Source: UBA7359 sp964392105 (GTDB lineage Bacteria; Pseudomonadota; Gammaproteobacteria; Eutrophobiales; Eutrophobiaceae). From it: a stretch of 18,941 nucleotides of DNA. The stretch lies in contig CAYMPA010000046.1 of assembly GCA_964392105.1 (NCBI GenBank), forward strand, positions 1 to 18,941, written 5' to 3'. Of this stretch, positions 1 through 7,103 are shown in pieces; position 1 is the stretch's first letter; the number at the start of each line of letters is the position of its first letter. A program made the position numbers and the translations under genes. The notes under the pieces were generated by a model. It saw nothing but the letters and a program-made list of their open reading frames with translations. It ran no database searches and was not told the origin of the DNA.

Positions 1-269
1 CTATTGAAGCTTCGACATAAAGGATTGGGCGATACATTTTTTCTCGACGAAGTATATGTGAAGATCCATGGCAACAACAATACTTGTGGCGAGCGGTTGA
101 TCAAGATGGAGAGGTGGTTGATGTGTTTTTGCAAGCTCAACGTTTCTTAGGTGTTTATGCGATTGTGTACAATCTATTCAATCTTGGTCGTCACTTAGAC
201 TCAGTCAAGTATTATAGGTTACTTAGACAGGGTGCCTTTGCGTCCTGGAAATGTGCAGACGCGATTTAA
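1..269 (+). pseudogene. IS6-family transposase remnant (left copy)
   Basis: This is a decayed DDE transposase that runs off the left edge of the window. The first part reads, in one frame, as the catalytic core start (FLDEVYVKIHG, containing the first catalytic Asp). A one-base shift near position 70 moves it to another frame, which gives LWRAVDQDGEVVDVFLQ, the classic IS6-family 'RAVD.DG..D..L' strand. The sequence then jumps directly to the C-terminal tail (AQRFL...NLFNLGRHL...SWKCADAI, stop at 267-269), so the middle of the catalytic domain, including the later acidic residues, has been deleted. The same C-terminal tail recurs in the right-hand copy near 2884-3021. The element cannot encode an active transposase. 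Family assignment is by motif recognition and is fairly secure; the exact IS name is not known. Confidence 0.8.
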
Positions 270-300
270 TTGGAATATGGAAAAGGATCCTTATGGATTT

Positions 301-325
301 GAAAGTTAACTTGTCAGTACCTTTC
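301..325 (+). repeat. Terminal end of the left IS6 remnant
   Basis: The sequence GAAAGTTAACTTGTCAGTAC followed by CTTTC lies about 30 bp after the transposase stop. It recurs almost exactly after the right-hand transposase remnant at about 3053-3078, and again as a variant at 3081-3101. Position and recurrence identify it as the right terminal repeat of the element. It ends about 10 bp from the stop codon of the EAL gene. Confidence 0.65.
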
Positions 326-334
326 TGTGTGCTA

Positions 335-2629
335 TTACGTTACTGCATTGAGTGAGTGTTCAAAATCATTTTCCTGACGGCCAAACCACCAGGCAACGAT
401 CTCATCTGAATTCAAAGGACGACAGAAATAATACCCCTGAAATTCGTCACAACCCAGTCTGGCAAGTATTGCCACTTGCTCCTGTGTCTCGACACCCTCG
501 GCAACGACCTTGAGGTCAAGATGGTGGGCCAACTCAATCATCGCCCGCACGACAGCGCACTCTCGTGGATCATCAGCTATATGTGTCACGAACACCCGGT
601 CTATCTTGAGCTGTGTGATTGGGAAACATTGCAGGTACTCAAGGGATGAATATCCGGTTCCGAAATCATCCAGGGCAAGTCCTACTCCCAATTCCCTCAG
701 TGTTGTAAGAGTGGCAATGTTGTGCTCCATATCATGCATTAACAGAGATTCTGTAATTTCCAGTTCAAGGTATTGTGGCTCCAGGCCGTGCCTGTGCAAG
801 GCTTGCTCAACGTGCGTAATAAATTCTGCCTGTTGAAACTGTAACGCGGATACGTTTACTGCCACGGTAAATCGATTTTGTCCGGAATTGACCCATAAAG
901 CAGCTTGTCGGCACGCCTCTTCAAGCACCCAGGTCCCGAGTGGTAAAATCATTCCACTCTCTTCGGCTACGGGAATAAACTCCGCAGGACTTACTAAACC
1001 AAGAGCACCCCGATCCCATCGGATCAACGCCTCAAGTCCACATACCCAGCCATCGGCTGCTGCAACCTTGGGTTGGTAGTGAAGACAAAATTCCCCATTT
1101 TCCAGACCATGTCTTAATGCTGTTTCTGTTTCGAGCCAGGTTTCTTCCGCGCCCATGATCTTGGTTGTAAGGGCTTGATAACCTGACCGACTGTCGGCAA
1201 CAAGGCTTGCCAGGGACGCTCTGGCACCAGCAATAAGTACGTCGGGTAATATGGCATCGTCAGGACAGAAGCTGGCGCCGATTGTCGGACGTAACCAGAA
1301 CTCTCGGCGGCGTACCTGTAATGGCTGCGCAGCTTCCAGCAAAAGCGAATCTGCCACCTGTTCCGTCATTGCACGTAAGTTGGTGTCGCGTTGCGCACGA
1401 AGAAGTACGGCGAAGCTGGCGCCTGAGAGTCGATACAAACGTGCCGTATGGATTTCAGTGCCTGCTACGGCGAGCACAGTATTAAGGCGCTGACCGAGTA
1501 ACCTGAGGAGTTCATCGACTACATCAATGCCAAGACTGCGTGAAATTAGCTCAAAGCGCAAAAAAGAGATCATTGATATACTGAAAGAAATATCCTGTTT
1601 ATCGATCCAATCCATACAGTCATTGAGGAAACTGTGCCGGTTCGGCAGACTGGTTACCGGATCATGGTAGGCCAGGAACCGCAATTCCTCCTGTGCGGAT
1701 CTTTGATCAGTGACATCAGAGAGGTACAGGTGACAAAGCTCCAGATCAGGCAGCAGTTGTAACGTAGCTGAGAACACATGTTTACATAGATTGTATTCAT
1801 AATATTGCCATTGTCTGTCTGATGATCGCAATATCTGGATGCGCTGCTTTATGTCCGGCGGTAAAACAGATGGCAGGTTTTCATCGATGCGAGCGGCAAC
1901 GCGATGACAGGATGGGTTCGCATAAATTACCTCGCCGTCCAGCGTTAGGGAGAATATCGGATTTGGATTACGCTCGGGGAAATAAGCCAGTCGCCGACGC
2001 TCATTGTCGGACCGTAGCATTTCACGGATGGTATAGCCAATAACGACGGCGATGATTAGTGCCACGATAACAAAGCCCACTACCAGACCGGTTATCTGCT
2101 TAAGCCGCTCTTTTACATGAGTTTGTGTTTGTTCGCCACGGGTTCCCACTATCTGAAACAGTTTGCTGATTGCCGGTGCTGCAGCACGACCGAGTTCGTT
2201 TAATCTGGCCAGCAAGGTACGGGCAGCTTCCAAGTCCACCGGTGATGCATCCAGAATGGTATCCAGTCGTTCGAATTCTTCTTTATACTTGGCGTAGCTC
2301 ATATCAAGGGTTTGGTACTGTGCATTAGAGTTGAACATCTCTTGCAGGAAGACAAGATCCTCATCAAGGGTTCTCCTTACAAGCGTGAGCTTGACCAGCA
2401 CTGGTGGGGTTCGGCTCGTGGTGGCATAGTATTCGTACAGCAGTTGTTCATACTCGTCCAGGTTGACCCGGAAACTGAACAGATGATCCAGTATCTGTAA
2501 ATCCTCATTGGTGAAGGTAGTAAAGGCGTCGTTAATCTTATGGGTAGATAAATAGATATTCCAACACAAACCAAGTGACAAGACAGTCACAGTGCAGTAG
2601 ATAAAGATCACTTTTATTCTGAAGTTCAT
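335..2629 (-). CDS. Membrane GGDEF(degenerate)-EAL c-di-GMP phosphodiesterase
   Basis: The protein has 764 residues and is an inner-membrane signalling protein expected to hydrolyse c-di-GMP. It has TM1 at about 7-27, a periplasmic helical sensor of about 150 residues, TM2 at about 180-203, a short PAS-like stretch at about 215-310, a GGDEF-type domain at about 315-490 and an EAL domain at about 500-750. The cyclase signature is replaced by SGASF (402-406), so cyclase activity is unlikely. The EAL domain looks complete: E533-A-L, NVSALQF (592-598), ELEITES (622-628), DDFGTGYSS (654-662), EGVE (711-714) and QGYYF. The ATG is preceded by a purine-rich AGAGGCG. It stands alone between two IS6 remnants, its base composition is richer in GC than its neighbours, and it has a candidate ECF-type promoter upstream. 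This points to acquisition with the IS copies. Domain assignment is secure; the sensed signal is unknown. Confidence 0.92.
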   Translation of the reverse strand: MNFRIKVIFIYCTVTVLSLGLCWNIYLSTHKINDAFTTFTNEDLQILDHLFSFRVNLDEYEQLLYEYYATTSRTPPVLVKLTLVRRTLDEDLVFLQEMFNSNAQYQTLDMSYAKYKEEFERLDTILDASPVDLEAARTLLARLNELGRAAAPAISKLFQIVGTRGEQTQTHVKERLKQITGLVVGFVIVALIIAVVIGYTIREMLRSDNERRRLAYFPERNPNPIFSLTLDGEVIYANPSCHRVAARIDENLPSVLPPDIKQRIQILRSSDRQWQYYEYNLCKHVFSATLQLLPDLELCHLYLSDVTDQRSAQEELRFLAYHDPVTSLPNRHSFLNDCMDWIDKQDISFSISMISFLRFELISRSLGIDVVDELLRLLGQRLNTVLAVAGTEIHTARLYRLSGASFAVLLRAQRDTNLRAMTEQVADSLLLEAAQPLQVRRREFWLRPTIGASFCPDDAILPDVLIAGARASLASLVADSRSGYQALTTKIMGAEETWLETETALRHGLENGEFCLHYQPKVAAADGWVCGLEALIRWDRGALGLVSPAEFIPVAEESGMILPLGTWVLEEACRQAALWVNSGQNRFTVAVNVSALQFQQAEFITHVEQALHRHGLEPQYLELEITESLLMHDMEHNIATLTTLRELGVGLALDDFGTGYSSLEYLQCFPITQLKIDRVFVTHIADDPRECAVVRAMIELAHHLDLKVVAEGVETQEQVAILARLGCDEFQGYYFCRPLNSDEIVAWWFGRQENDFEHSLNAVT

Positions 2630-2662
2630 ATTTCGCCTCTGAAGTTATAGAGGATATAAATT

Positions 2663-2689
2663 AGACTCAGGAGAGAAAATATAGTTACA
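2663..2689 (-). promoter_or_regulatory. Candidate ECF-type promoter of the EAL gene
   Basis: On the minus strand, TGTAAC (2689-2684) is followed after exactly 16 bp by AGTCT (2667-2663), 34 bp before the EAL start codon. The layout matches the promoters proposed for arsM, the radical SAM gene and the TVP38 fusion. However, the -10 begins AG rather than CG/TG, and the conserved AA after GTAAC is TA here. A chance match with an AGTCT -10 also exists at 197-222, so this is the weakest member of the set. Confidence 0.4.
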
Positions 2690-2728
2690 AAAATCTTTAA
2701 TTATGAATCAAGTTTTATTAGTGATTCA

Positions 2729-3021
2729 GGTGTCACATCAACCCACGCGGGTTAGAGAGCGGGGCATGCGTCGCTTTAAATCAACACGCGACTGCAGGGA
2801 TGCAGGAGATAGAACGAATCAGGACGCTTACAAGGAAGTAATGGTAGAAAACGTATGGAACAGGTTTTCGAGACAGAGTCGAGCAAGCGCAACGCTTCTT
2901 AAACATACATGCAATGGTATACAATCTGTTCAATCTTGGTCGACACTTAATCTCAGCCGCGTATTATCATTTACTACGACAGCGTGCCTTTACGTCTTGG
3001 AAATGTGCAGCAGCAATTTAA
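2729..3021 (+). pseudogene. IS6-family transposase C-terminal remnant (right copy)
   Basis: Only the C-terminal part of an IS6-family transposase remains. It begins with SHQPTRVRERGMRRFKS, which matches the conserved HxPTRxRERxMxxFKS segment of this family. A block of about 93 bp then interrupts it, and it resumes in another frame as QAQRFLNIHAMVYNLFNLGRH...SWKCAAAI with a stop at 3019-3021. That tail is the same as in the left remnant apart from scattered substitutions, so the two copies are old relatives in direct orientation rather than recent duplicates. No catalytic core is left. A 125-codon open frame starting at 2703 crosses this region but mixes frames and is not a real gene. Confidence 0.75.
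2789..2881. mobile_element. About 93 bp insertion inside the right IS6 remnant
   Basis: This block separates two halves of the transposase tail that should be adjacent (RFKSTR and QAQRFL). It starts with CGACT (2789-2793) and ends with its inverted complement AGTCG (2877-2881), so it looks like a small non-autonomous insertion or a short dispersed intergenic repeat. No target duplication is obvious. The boundaries are inferred from where transposase similarity stops and restarts and could be off by a few bases. Confidence 0.4.
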
Positions 3022-3056
3022 TTGGAATATGGAAAAGGATTCTTATAGATTTGAAA

Positions 3057-3104
3057 GTTAACTTGTCAGTATCTTTTTAAGAGTTAAATTGTCAGTACCT
3101 TCCC
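3057..3104 (+). repeat. Doubled IS6 terminal end
   Basis: Two near-copies of the element end lie in tandem: GTTAACTTGTCAGTATCTTT at 3057-3076 and GAGTTAAATTGTCAGTACCTT at 3081-3101, about 24 bp apart. The first follows the transposase remnant at the same distance as in the left copy. The second may be the trace of a second insertion event or a slipped duplication. It overlaps the stop codon of the nrtS-like gene. Confidence 0.5.
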
Positions 3105-3325
3105 TTTGTATTATTTGTTAACGAAATTAACTGGCCATGTGTAGATACAAAATAAGGGACAACATACGTCAGTACTATCTGTATGAGTTCTTTTGTGGTG
3201 AATTGATGTCCTAAAAGCAAGTCGTAATGATTAATAAAATTTAAAATTGTTCCAACAATCAGGGCAACACGAAGTGCGCGATCCGAAATCTGAATATGGA
3301 AGTATTGCTTGAATGGAATCTTCAT
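3092..3325 (-). CDS. nrtS: NrtS-like small nitrate/nitrite transporter
   Basis: This is a 77-residue membrane protein with two predicted helices (about 18-33 and 47-62). The patterns ALRVALIVGTILNFINH...LL and LTYVVPYFVSTHG match the NrtS family of very small nitrate/nitrite transporters known from cyanobacteria and proteobacteria; the assignment rests on motif recognition. Upstream of the ATG lies a tandem CTGGAAAAAA repeat that may act as a weak ribosome site. The last two codons (Arg-Tyr) and the TGA come from the end of the adjacent IS6 element, so the original C-terminus has been replaced. Both helices are intact and the protein may still work. No ECF-type promoter is seen upstream. Confidence 0.75.
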   Translation of the reverse strand: MKIPFKQYFHIQISDRALRVALIVGTILNFINHYDLLLGHQFTTKELIQIVLTYVVPYFVSTHGQLISLTNNTKGRY

Positions 3326-3459
3326 TGTTTTTTCCAGTTTTTTCCAGAATTTAAAATAAATTGCAATAGATGCATTCTAAAGGTTAATAAATATTTGTAA
3401 TAGTTCAATATCTTTGATTTAAAATTGTAAGAATTTAATAAATTATTTGGATACATGAG

Positions 3460-4041
3460 TTATGACTTATAGAAAAATCGTTTTAACCTATTTAAGGAAA
3501 TCTTTTTCTCTTCCAGGCTGACCAAATTATAATTTATCTTTCCAATATACTTGTATTTGTCAAAATGCATTCCTGCTTGATCGACTATCAGAATATACGA
3601 ATCGCTGCTGATGCTGTTTTTCATGACTCTATGAATCTCGATAACGGATTTTCCGATCAATTCTTCGAAATCATAGACTTTATGAAATGCCACTTCACCT
3701 TCATGAATAAAAAACTTTATGCTTAGATCGCTGATATGTCGGCATAATGTGAACGGACAAGCATTATGTTTATGTGAAATGGTTGTCAGGATTTCTTGTT
3801 TGAACTTTTTATAGATATCCTTACTTAATTGGCATAGCCTTTCTTTGTTCAGCACGGTTGTGAAAAAAAACAGGGCATCACCTTCAACCTTATTCAGGGT
3901 GAGTTCCTTGGGGGAAAATTCATACAGCGCATTTAATATATCAGAAATTGTTTCATTACCATGAACCAGGTCGGTATTAACAAGAAATCGTGTATAACCG
4001 GAAATATCAAGAATAAATAATCTGACTTTACAGGTTTCCAT
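3460..4041 (-). CDS. DUF2652 / class III cyclase-like protein
   Basis: This 193-residue cytoplasmic protein begins with an adenylate/guanylate cyclase-like fold. VRLFILDISGYTRFL (6-20) places an Asp (D12) where class III cyclases bind metal, and KVEGDALFFF (51-60) supplies the second Asp (D55). This pairing is typical of the DUF2652 family, whose function is not established. The C-terminal part (about 110-193) is family-specific and I cannot assign it. Its own candidate ECF promoter lies 30 bp upstream, after the PiT gene, so it could be transcribed alone or with the arsM-PiT unit. A GGAG sequence eight bases before the ATG supports this start. Cyclase activity is not established; a regulatory or ligand-binding role is equally possible. 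Confidence 0.8.
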   Translation of the reverse strand: METCKVRLFILDISGYTRFLVNTDLVHGNETISDILNALYEFSPKELTLNKVEGDALFFFTTVLNKERLCQLSKDIYKKFKQEILTTISHKHNACPFTLCRHISDLSIKFFIHEGEVAFHKVYDFEELIGKSVIEIHRVMKNSISSDSYILIVDQAGMHFDKYKYIGKINYNLVSLEEKKISLNRLKRFFYKS

Positions 4042-4070
4042 AACGATACTCCGACATTTAATTTAGAATT

Positions 4071-4097
4071 AGATGTTAGTAGTTCCTTATTGTTACA
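4071..4097 (-). promoter_or_regulatory. Candidate ECF promoter of the DUF2652 gene
   Basis: On the minus strand, TGTAAC (4097-4092), followed by the conserved AA, is separated by exactly 16 bp from CATCT (4075-4071), which ends 30 bp before the start codon. Compared with arsM (CGTCT), the -10 differs at one position. It lies in the gap between the PiT stop and the DUF2652 start, where a promoter would be needed. Confidence 0.55.
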
Positions 4098-4130
4098 CTT
4101 TGAGTTTATAAATTTGCTAAATAATCTGAA

Positions 4131-5255
4131 TTACAAAGTTATGTTCAGCAATAGATATGTTATTGCACTTATAAATGCTGCAATGGGAAGTGTAAGTAGC
4201 CATGATAATAAAATTTCAGATAAAAGTTTTTTGTCAGCTTTCCCGGTGAGTAGACCAATACCTGAAATCGAACCTACACTTACATGTGTGGTTGAAACAG
4301 GAAAGCCTAAACGGCTTGCAAAAATGACCAATAATCCGGTTGTAATATTGGCGACAAAACCCTGACCATGAGTCATCGGTGTAATTTTTTTACTCATGGT
4401 CTCAGCAACAGATCGTGCATTTAAAACTCCACCAATAGCCATGGCTATACCAACCAGAAACAAACTTGTTTTAATTTCAAGCGCATTCATGGCAATAAGA
4501 ATGGCGACAATTTTAGGTGTGTCGTTCAAGCCTCGTGCAAAACAAACTATCCCTGCGCTGATGAAATGTGCGCCGTCGAGTAGTTTCTGTAGATTTATTC
4601 CAAAAAAATTACCAGTATAATGCTCAACACAATGTGCCTCACTATCAATTTTGATGTCTAATGTCGAAATAGATTCCATTGTGAGAGTGTCTTCAAGTTG
4701 ACTGATAGGAATAAAATTTCCTGACGAACCTATACAAAAACATTTCTCTTTGGTAATACCGAAGACTTGCCGTAATGAATGAAAAGCATGATAAATAATA
4801 GAACTCAGTAGTAAAGCAAGCAGTGGACTGACAAGTAGAGGTAGAAAAAATGTGCTTCCTAATTTGGACAGGTTTAATCCAAACCCTACGGCCATAAGGC
4901 CAGCACCAGTCAAAGCGCCAGTCAGACTGTGTGTTGTTGAAATAGGTAATCCTTTCAATGTGGCAATCAAAACAGTAATGCCAGCTCCAAGTGAAACGGC
5001 TAACAGAAATTCTGGTGAAGTCGCAACTTGATCAGGAACAAGCCCTTTTCCGGAAAAATGTTTGATTAATAACGTTGCCAGATAGATAGCGCTTAATGAA
5101 CCAGCAAAAGTTGTTATCGTTGCCCATCCCAACGCTGTCTTGTAATTCGTTGTATTACTGCCAAATAATGTGGCAACACCCTTGAAATTATCATTCGCAC
5201 CATTCGAATAAGACAGGAATAAAACTGAAAGGATAAGTAGAACTATAATCGTCAT
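4131..5255 (-). CDS. pit: PiT-family inorganic phosphate transporter
   Basis: The protein has 374 residues and is a polytopic inner-membrane permease of the PiT family, which moves inorganic phosphate with cations. Both inverted-repeat signatures are present: SNGANDNFKGVATLFG (17-32) with PISTTHSL (104-111), and FARGLNDTPKIVAI (239-252) with PVSTTHVSVGSISGIG (319-334). A hydrophilic loop at about 162-225 separates the halves, as is usual. It starts 4 bp after the stop of the AhpD-like gene, with AAGGAAA as ribosome site inside the end of that gene, so the two are translationally linked downstream of arsM. PiT permeases can also carry arsenate, so with arsM the gene may supply phosphate or admit arsenate; this is inference. 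Confidence 0.9.
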   Translation of the reverse strand: MTIIVLLILSVLFLSYSNGANDNFKGVATLFGSNTTNYKTALGWATITTFAGSLSAIYLATLLIKHFSGKGLVPDQVATSPEFLLAVSLGAGITVLIATLKGLPISTTHSLTGALTGAGLMAVGFGLNLSKLGSTFFLPLLVSPLLALLLSSIIYHAFHSLRQVFGITKEKCFCIGSSGNFIPISQLEDTLTMESISTLDIKIDSEAHCVEHYTGNFFGINLQKLLDGAHFISAGIVCFARGLNDTPKIVAILIAMNALEIKTSLFLVGIAMAIGGVLNARSVAETMSKKITPMTHGQGFVANITTGLLVIFASRLGFPVSTTHVSVGSISGIGLLTGKADKKLLSEILLSWLLTLPIAAFISAITYLLLNITL

Positions 5256-5259
5256 TTAA

Positions 5260-5658
5260 TTAATTTCCTTGTTTGAGTTTAATATCACAGGGAAGATCTG
5301 AAAAGGAATTGGCAATGGCATTGAAACTCGTAAATAATTCAATCACCTGCCTTGCGTGGTTTATTTCATCTTGTGTTGCACCCTGCCTATATGCCATAAC
5401 TTCATGTGCCAGTGAACAATACTCGCAGTTATTTATCACTGAAACGGCAAACGCAATGAGTTCTCTTGTTTTTTTATCCAGAGGACCGTCTTCTATCATT
5501 ATTTTCTTTTCGCGATACCAATTCATTTCAAGCCAGACAGGATCTGAAGCGGCCATGGCCTTGAACAGATTCGGGATCATGTCAAAATTATTTTTAATAT
5601 CTTTATAAACAAGCTCAACGCTATTCGTTGCGTCTTCTTCTTCAATTAACTTGACCAT
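5260..5658 (-). CDS. AhpD/carboxymuconolactone decarboxylase-like protein
   Basis: This 132-residue soluble protein belongs to the AhpD-like/CMD fold. The active-site arrangement E66-x11-C78-x2-C81-x3-H85 (…CEYCSLAH) has the same spacing as the peroxidase AhpD, so the two cysteines and the proton-relay residues are all present. The N-terminal part (NNFDMIPNLFKAMAASD) is typical of the family. Peroxidase or disulfide-reductase activity is therefore plausible, but the substrate is unknown. The gene lies 53 bp downstream of arsM and 4 bp upstream of the phosphate transporter, apparently in one transcript. AGGAAA precedes the ATG at normal spacing. AhpD-like proteins recur beside arsenic-methylation genes in other bacteria, so a redox role tied to ArsM is a reasonable guess. 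Confidence 0.85.
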   Translation of the reverse strand: MVKLIEEEDATNSVELVYKDIKNNFDMIPNLFKAMAASDPVWLEMNWYREKKIMIEDGPLDKKTRELIAFAVSVINNCEYCSLAHEVMAYRQGATQDEINHARQVIELFTSFNAIANSFSDLPCDIKLKQGN

Positions 5659-5711
5659 ATTTCTTTTCCTGATTAGCTATATTCGATATCAATATTGATT
5701 TTTGGTGTAAC

Positions 5712-6755
5712 TTAACAGCACGATTTACCCGTATTTAGTTCATTCGGGTTAAAAGGTAGCGAAATGCCACAACCTTCGAAAACACCATAATGATTGTTCC
5801 AGTCACCAATAAATTTAAAATGATCTTTAAAACGTGTTTCATTCAGCATTCTCCATGTGTTTCCGCATACCGGGAATACTTTGCCAACGGGAATGATGTG
5901 ATGTTTATCTAATCTGAATTCATGTGGGTGGTGTTCCAGCGTGCCCTTGTATATAACAGCCTGTCCATAATCTTCACAGGCTGGCTCCAAATCATCCAGT
6001 TTGATCAAGCGATAAGTAGCTGAGTAAAAGTTTATTATCCCTGCTTTTTTTGCAAGTTCCGGGTTTTCAATCTGAATAGGCCGATCTTTGACAAGACGTG
6101 GATCGATGAATCCGGCTTGTTTGGCAGAAGAGAGAAAATCATTCCAGTAAAGTGCACCACTTAAACATTCGCCATACAAGTCTGGATCATTGGAGAGTGA
6201 TTCAGGTATCCGCCGATCGGCATAGACATCAGAGAAATACATTTCTCCACCAGGTTTTAATAATCGGTAAGCGTCTCTTAAAACAATGTTTTTATCCGTA
6301 CACAAATTAAGAACACAGTTGGAAACGATCAGATCAAAGCTGGTGTCTTCAAGATCGAGCAGATTTAATGCCTCAATATTGCCTTGTAAAAATCTGACAT
6401 TTGGTTTGTGATATTTAAATTGATTGGTGTGGTAGTCGATATAACGTTTCGCTATGGCAAGCTGTTGTGGTGTCATATCGACCCCGGTTACTTTGCCATT
6501 TTCACCTACTAATGCGGATAAAAGATAACAATCTCGGCCAGCGCCACAACCTAAATCCAGCACATTTAAGCCGACTATATGCTCAGGGATTATTAGGCCA
6601 CAGCCATAATAACGACTGGTAACTTCGTCATGAATGGATGATAAAATTGAACGAATATGGAAAGGTGGCGATTCATCAGTGCAGCACGCGTTAGTCTGTA
6701 AGTCTGCAGAACTGTTCAGTTTATCTCCATAATAGTTTCTGACGTGTTCCTGCAT
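5712..6755 (-). CDS. arsM: Arsenite methyltransferase ArsM
   Basis: This 347-residue cytoplasmic protein is an S-adenosylmethionine-dependent As(III) methyltransferase. The SAM motif is VLDLGCGAGRDCY (65-77), followed by GVDMT (91-95), SNCVLNLC (145-152), LKPGGEMYFSDVYADRR (166-182), GECLSGALY (195-203), the ArsM-specific FYSATYRLIKL and CEDYGQA, and HHIIPVGK. C147 and C197 are 50 residues apart, exactly the spacing of the As-binding pair C174/C224 in algal ArsM. C52 (YYGCG) and C24/C25, 28 residues earlier, match its other two conserved cysteines (C72, C44). A terminal Cys-Cys is also present. AAGGGGG lies before the ATG. The gene heads an apparent arsM-CMD-PiT unit and has a strong candidate ECF promoter. 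No ArsR gene is seen in the window. Confidence 0.92.
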   Translation of the reverse strand: MQEHVRNYYGDKLNSSADLQTNACCTDESPPFHIRSILSSIHDEVTSRYYGCGLIIPEHIVGLNVLDLGCGAGRDCYLLSALVGENGKVTGVDMTPQQLAIAKRYIDYHTNQFKYHKPNVRFLQGNIEALNLLDLEDTSFDLIVSNCVLNLCTDKNIVLRDAYRLLKPGGEMYFSDVYADRRIPESLSNDPDLYGECLSGALYWNDFLSSAKQAGFIDPRLVKDRPIQIENPELAKKAGIINFYSATYRLIKLDDLEPACEDYGQAVIYKGTLEHHPHEFRLDKHHIIPVGKVFPVCGNTWRMLNETRFKDHFKFIGDWNNHYGVFEGCGISLPFNPNELNTGKSCC

Positions 6756-6798
6756 TTCATAATCCCCCTTACAGCTTATCGATAATAGATGTCGATAG

Positions 6799-6825
6799 AG
6801 ACGCAGAAGATGACAAGTTGTTACA
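6799..6825 (-). promoter_or_regulatory. Candidate ECF promoter of arsM
   Basis: On the minus strand, TGTAAC (6825-6820), continuing AA, is followed after 16 bp by CGTCTC, with CGTCT at 6803-6799. The -10 ends 44 bp before the arsM ATG. This is one of the two best-formed members of the motif set, and it sits immediately downstream of the sigma/anti-sigma gene pair. Confidence 0.65.
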
Positions 6826-6869
6826 AAAACAACGTTTAATTGAAATTAAAGGAAGTAATTAATCCTGAA

Positions 6870-7103
6870 TTATGATTTGTTTTTATCAGGTATATTATTA
6901 AGGACCTGCTTAATATCCTCCTCCGAGGATAAATCTTCTTTCATGCCTTGCACGCTATGTATAGTTAGTTGAAGATGGTAAAGGAAACGTCTGCAATGTT
7001 TACACATAGCAATGTGCATCTTCATGGAGAAGGAATCCTTCCAGCTCAGATTTTTATCCAGATAATCACTGGCTAGATGTGTAACTTCATTGCATTTCAA
7101 CAT
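6870..7103 (-). CDS. Soluble zinc anti-sigma factor (zf-HC2 type)
   Basis: This 77-residue protein carries a ZAS-type zinc motif, C4 ... H30-x3-C34-x2-C37 (MHIAMCKHC), as found in zf-HC2 anti-sigma factors that release their sigma factor when zinc or thiol chemistry changes. There is no membrane helix, so it is probably a cytoplasmic sensor. The ATG overlaps the sigma gene stop (ATGTTGA), so translation is coupled and stoichiometry is likely fixed. With a Cys/His cluster, the signal could be a thiol-reactive metalloid or oxidant, which would fit the neighbouring arsenic gene; this is inference. Family and partner assignment follow from motif plus adjacency. Confidence 0.85.
   Translation of the reverse strand: MLKCNEVTHLASDYLDKNLSWKDSFSMKMHIAMCKHCRRFLYHLQLTIHSVQGMKEDLSSEEDIKQVLNNIPDKNKS

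Noticed and set aside
197..222. AGTAAC-16-AGTCT match on the minus strand, like the ECF promoters
   Set aside because: It lies inside the transposase remnant's coding sequence, does not precede a minus-strand gene and has a different first base in the -35. It serves as a measure of background for the motif.
2703..3080. 125-codon plus-strand open frame
   Set aside because: It crosses transposase remnant, inserted block and IS end in mixed frames; only a short part matches IS6 proteins.
5689..5700. AT-rich palindrome ATCAATATTGAT between arsM and the CMD-like gene
   Set aside because: It is short and AT-only in composition around an operon gap; no recurrence or known site matches it.
6776..6785. 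Palindrome TTATCGATAA in the arsM leader
   Set aside because: A 10-bp palindrome alone is too weak to call an operator, and no second copy is seen near the other promoters.
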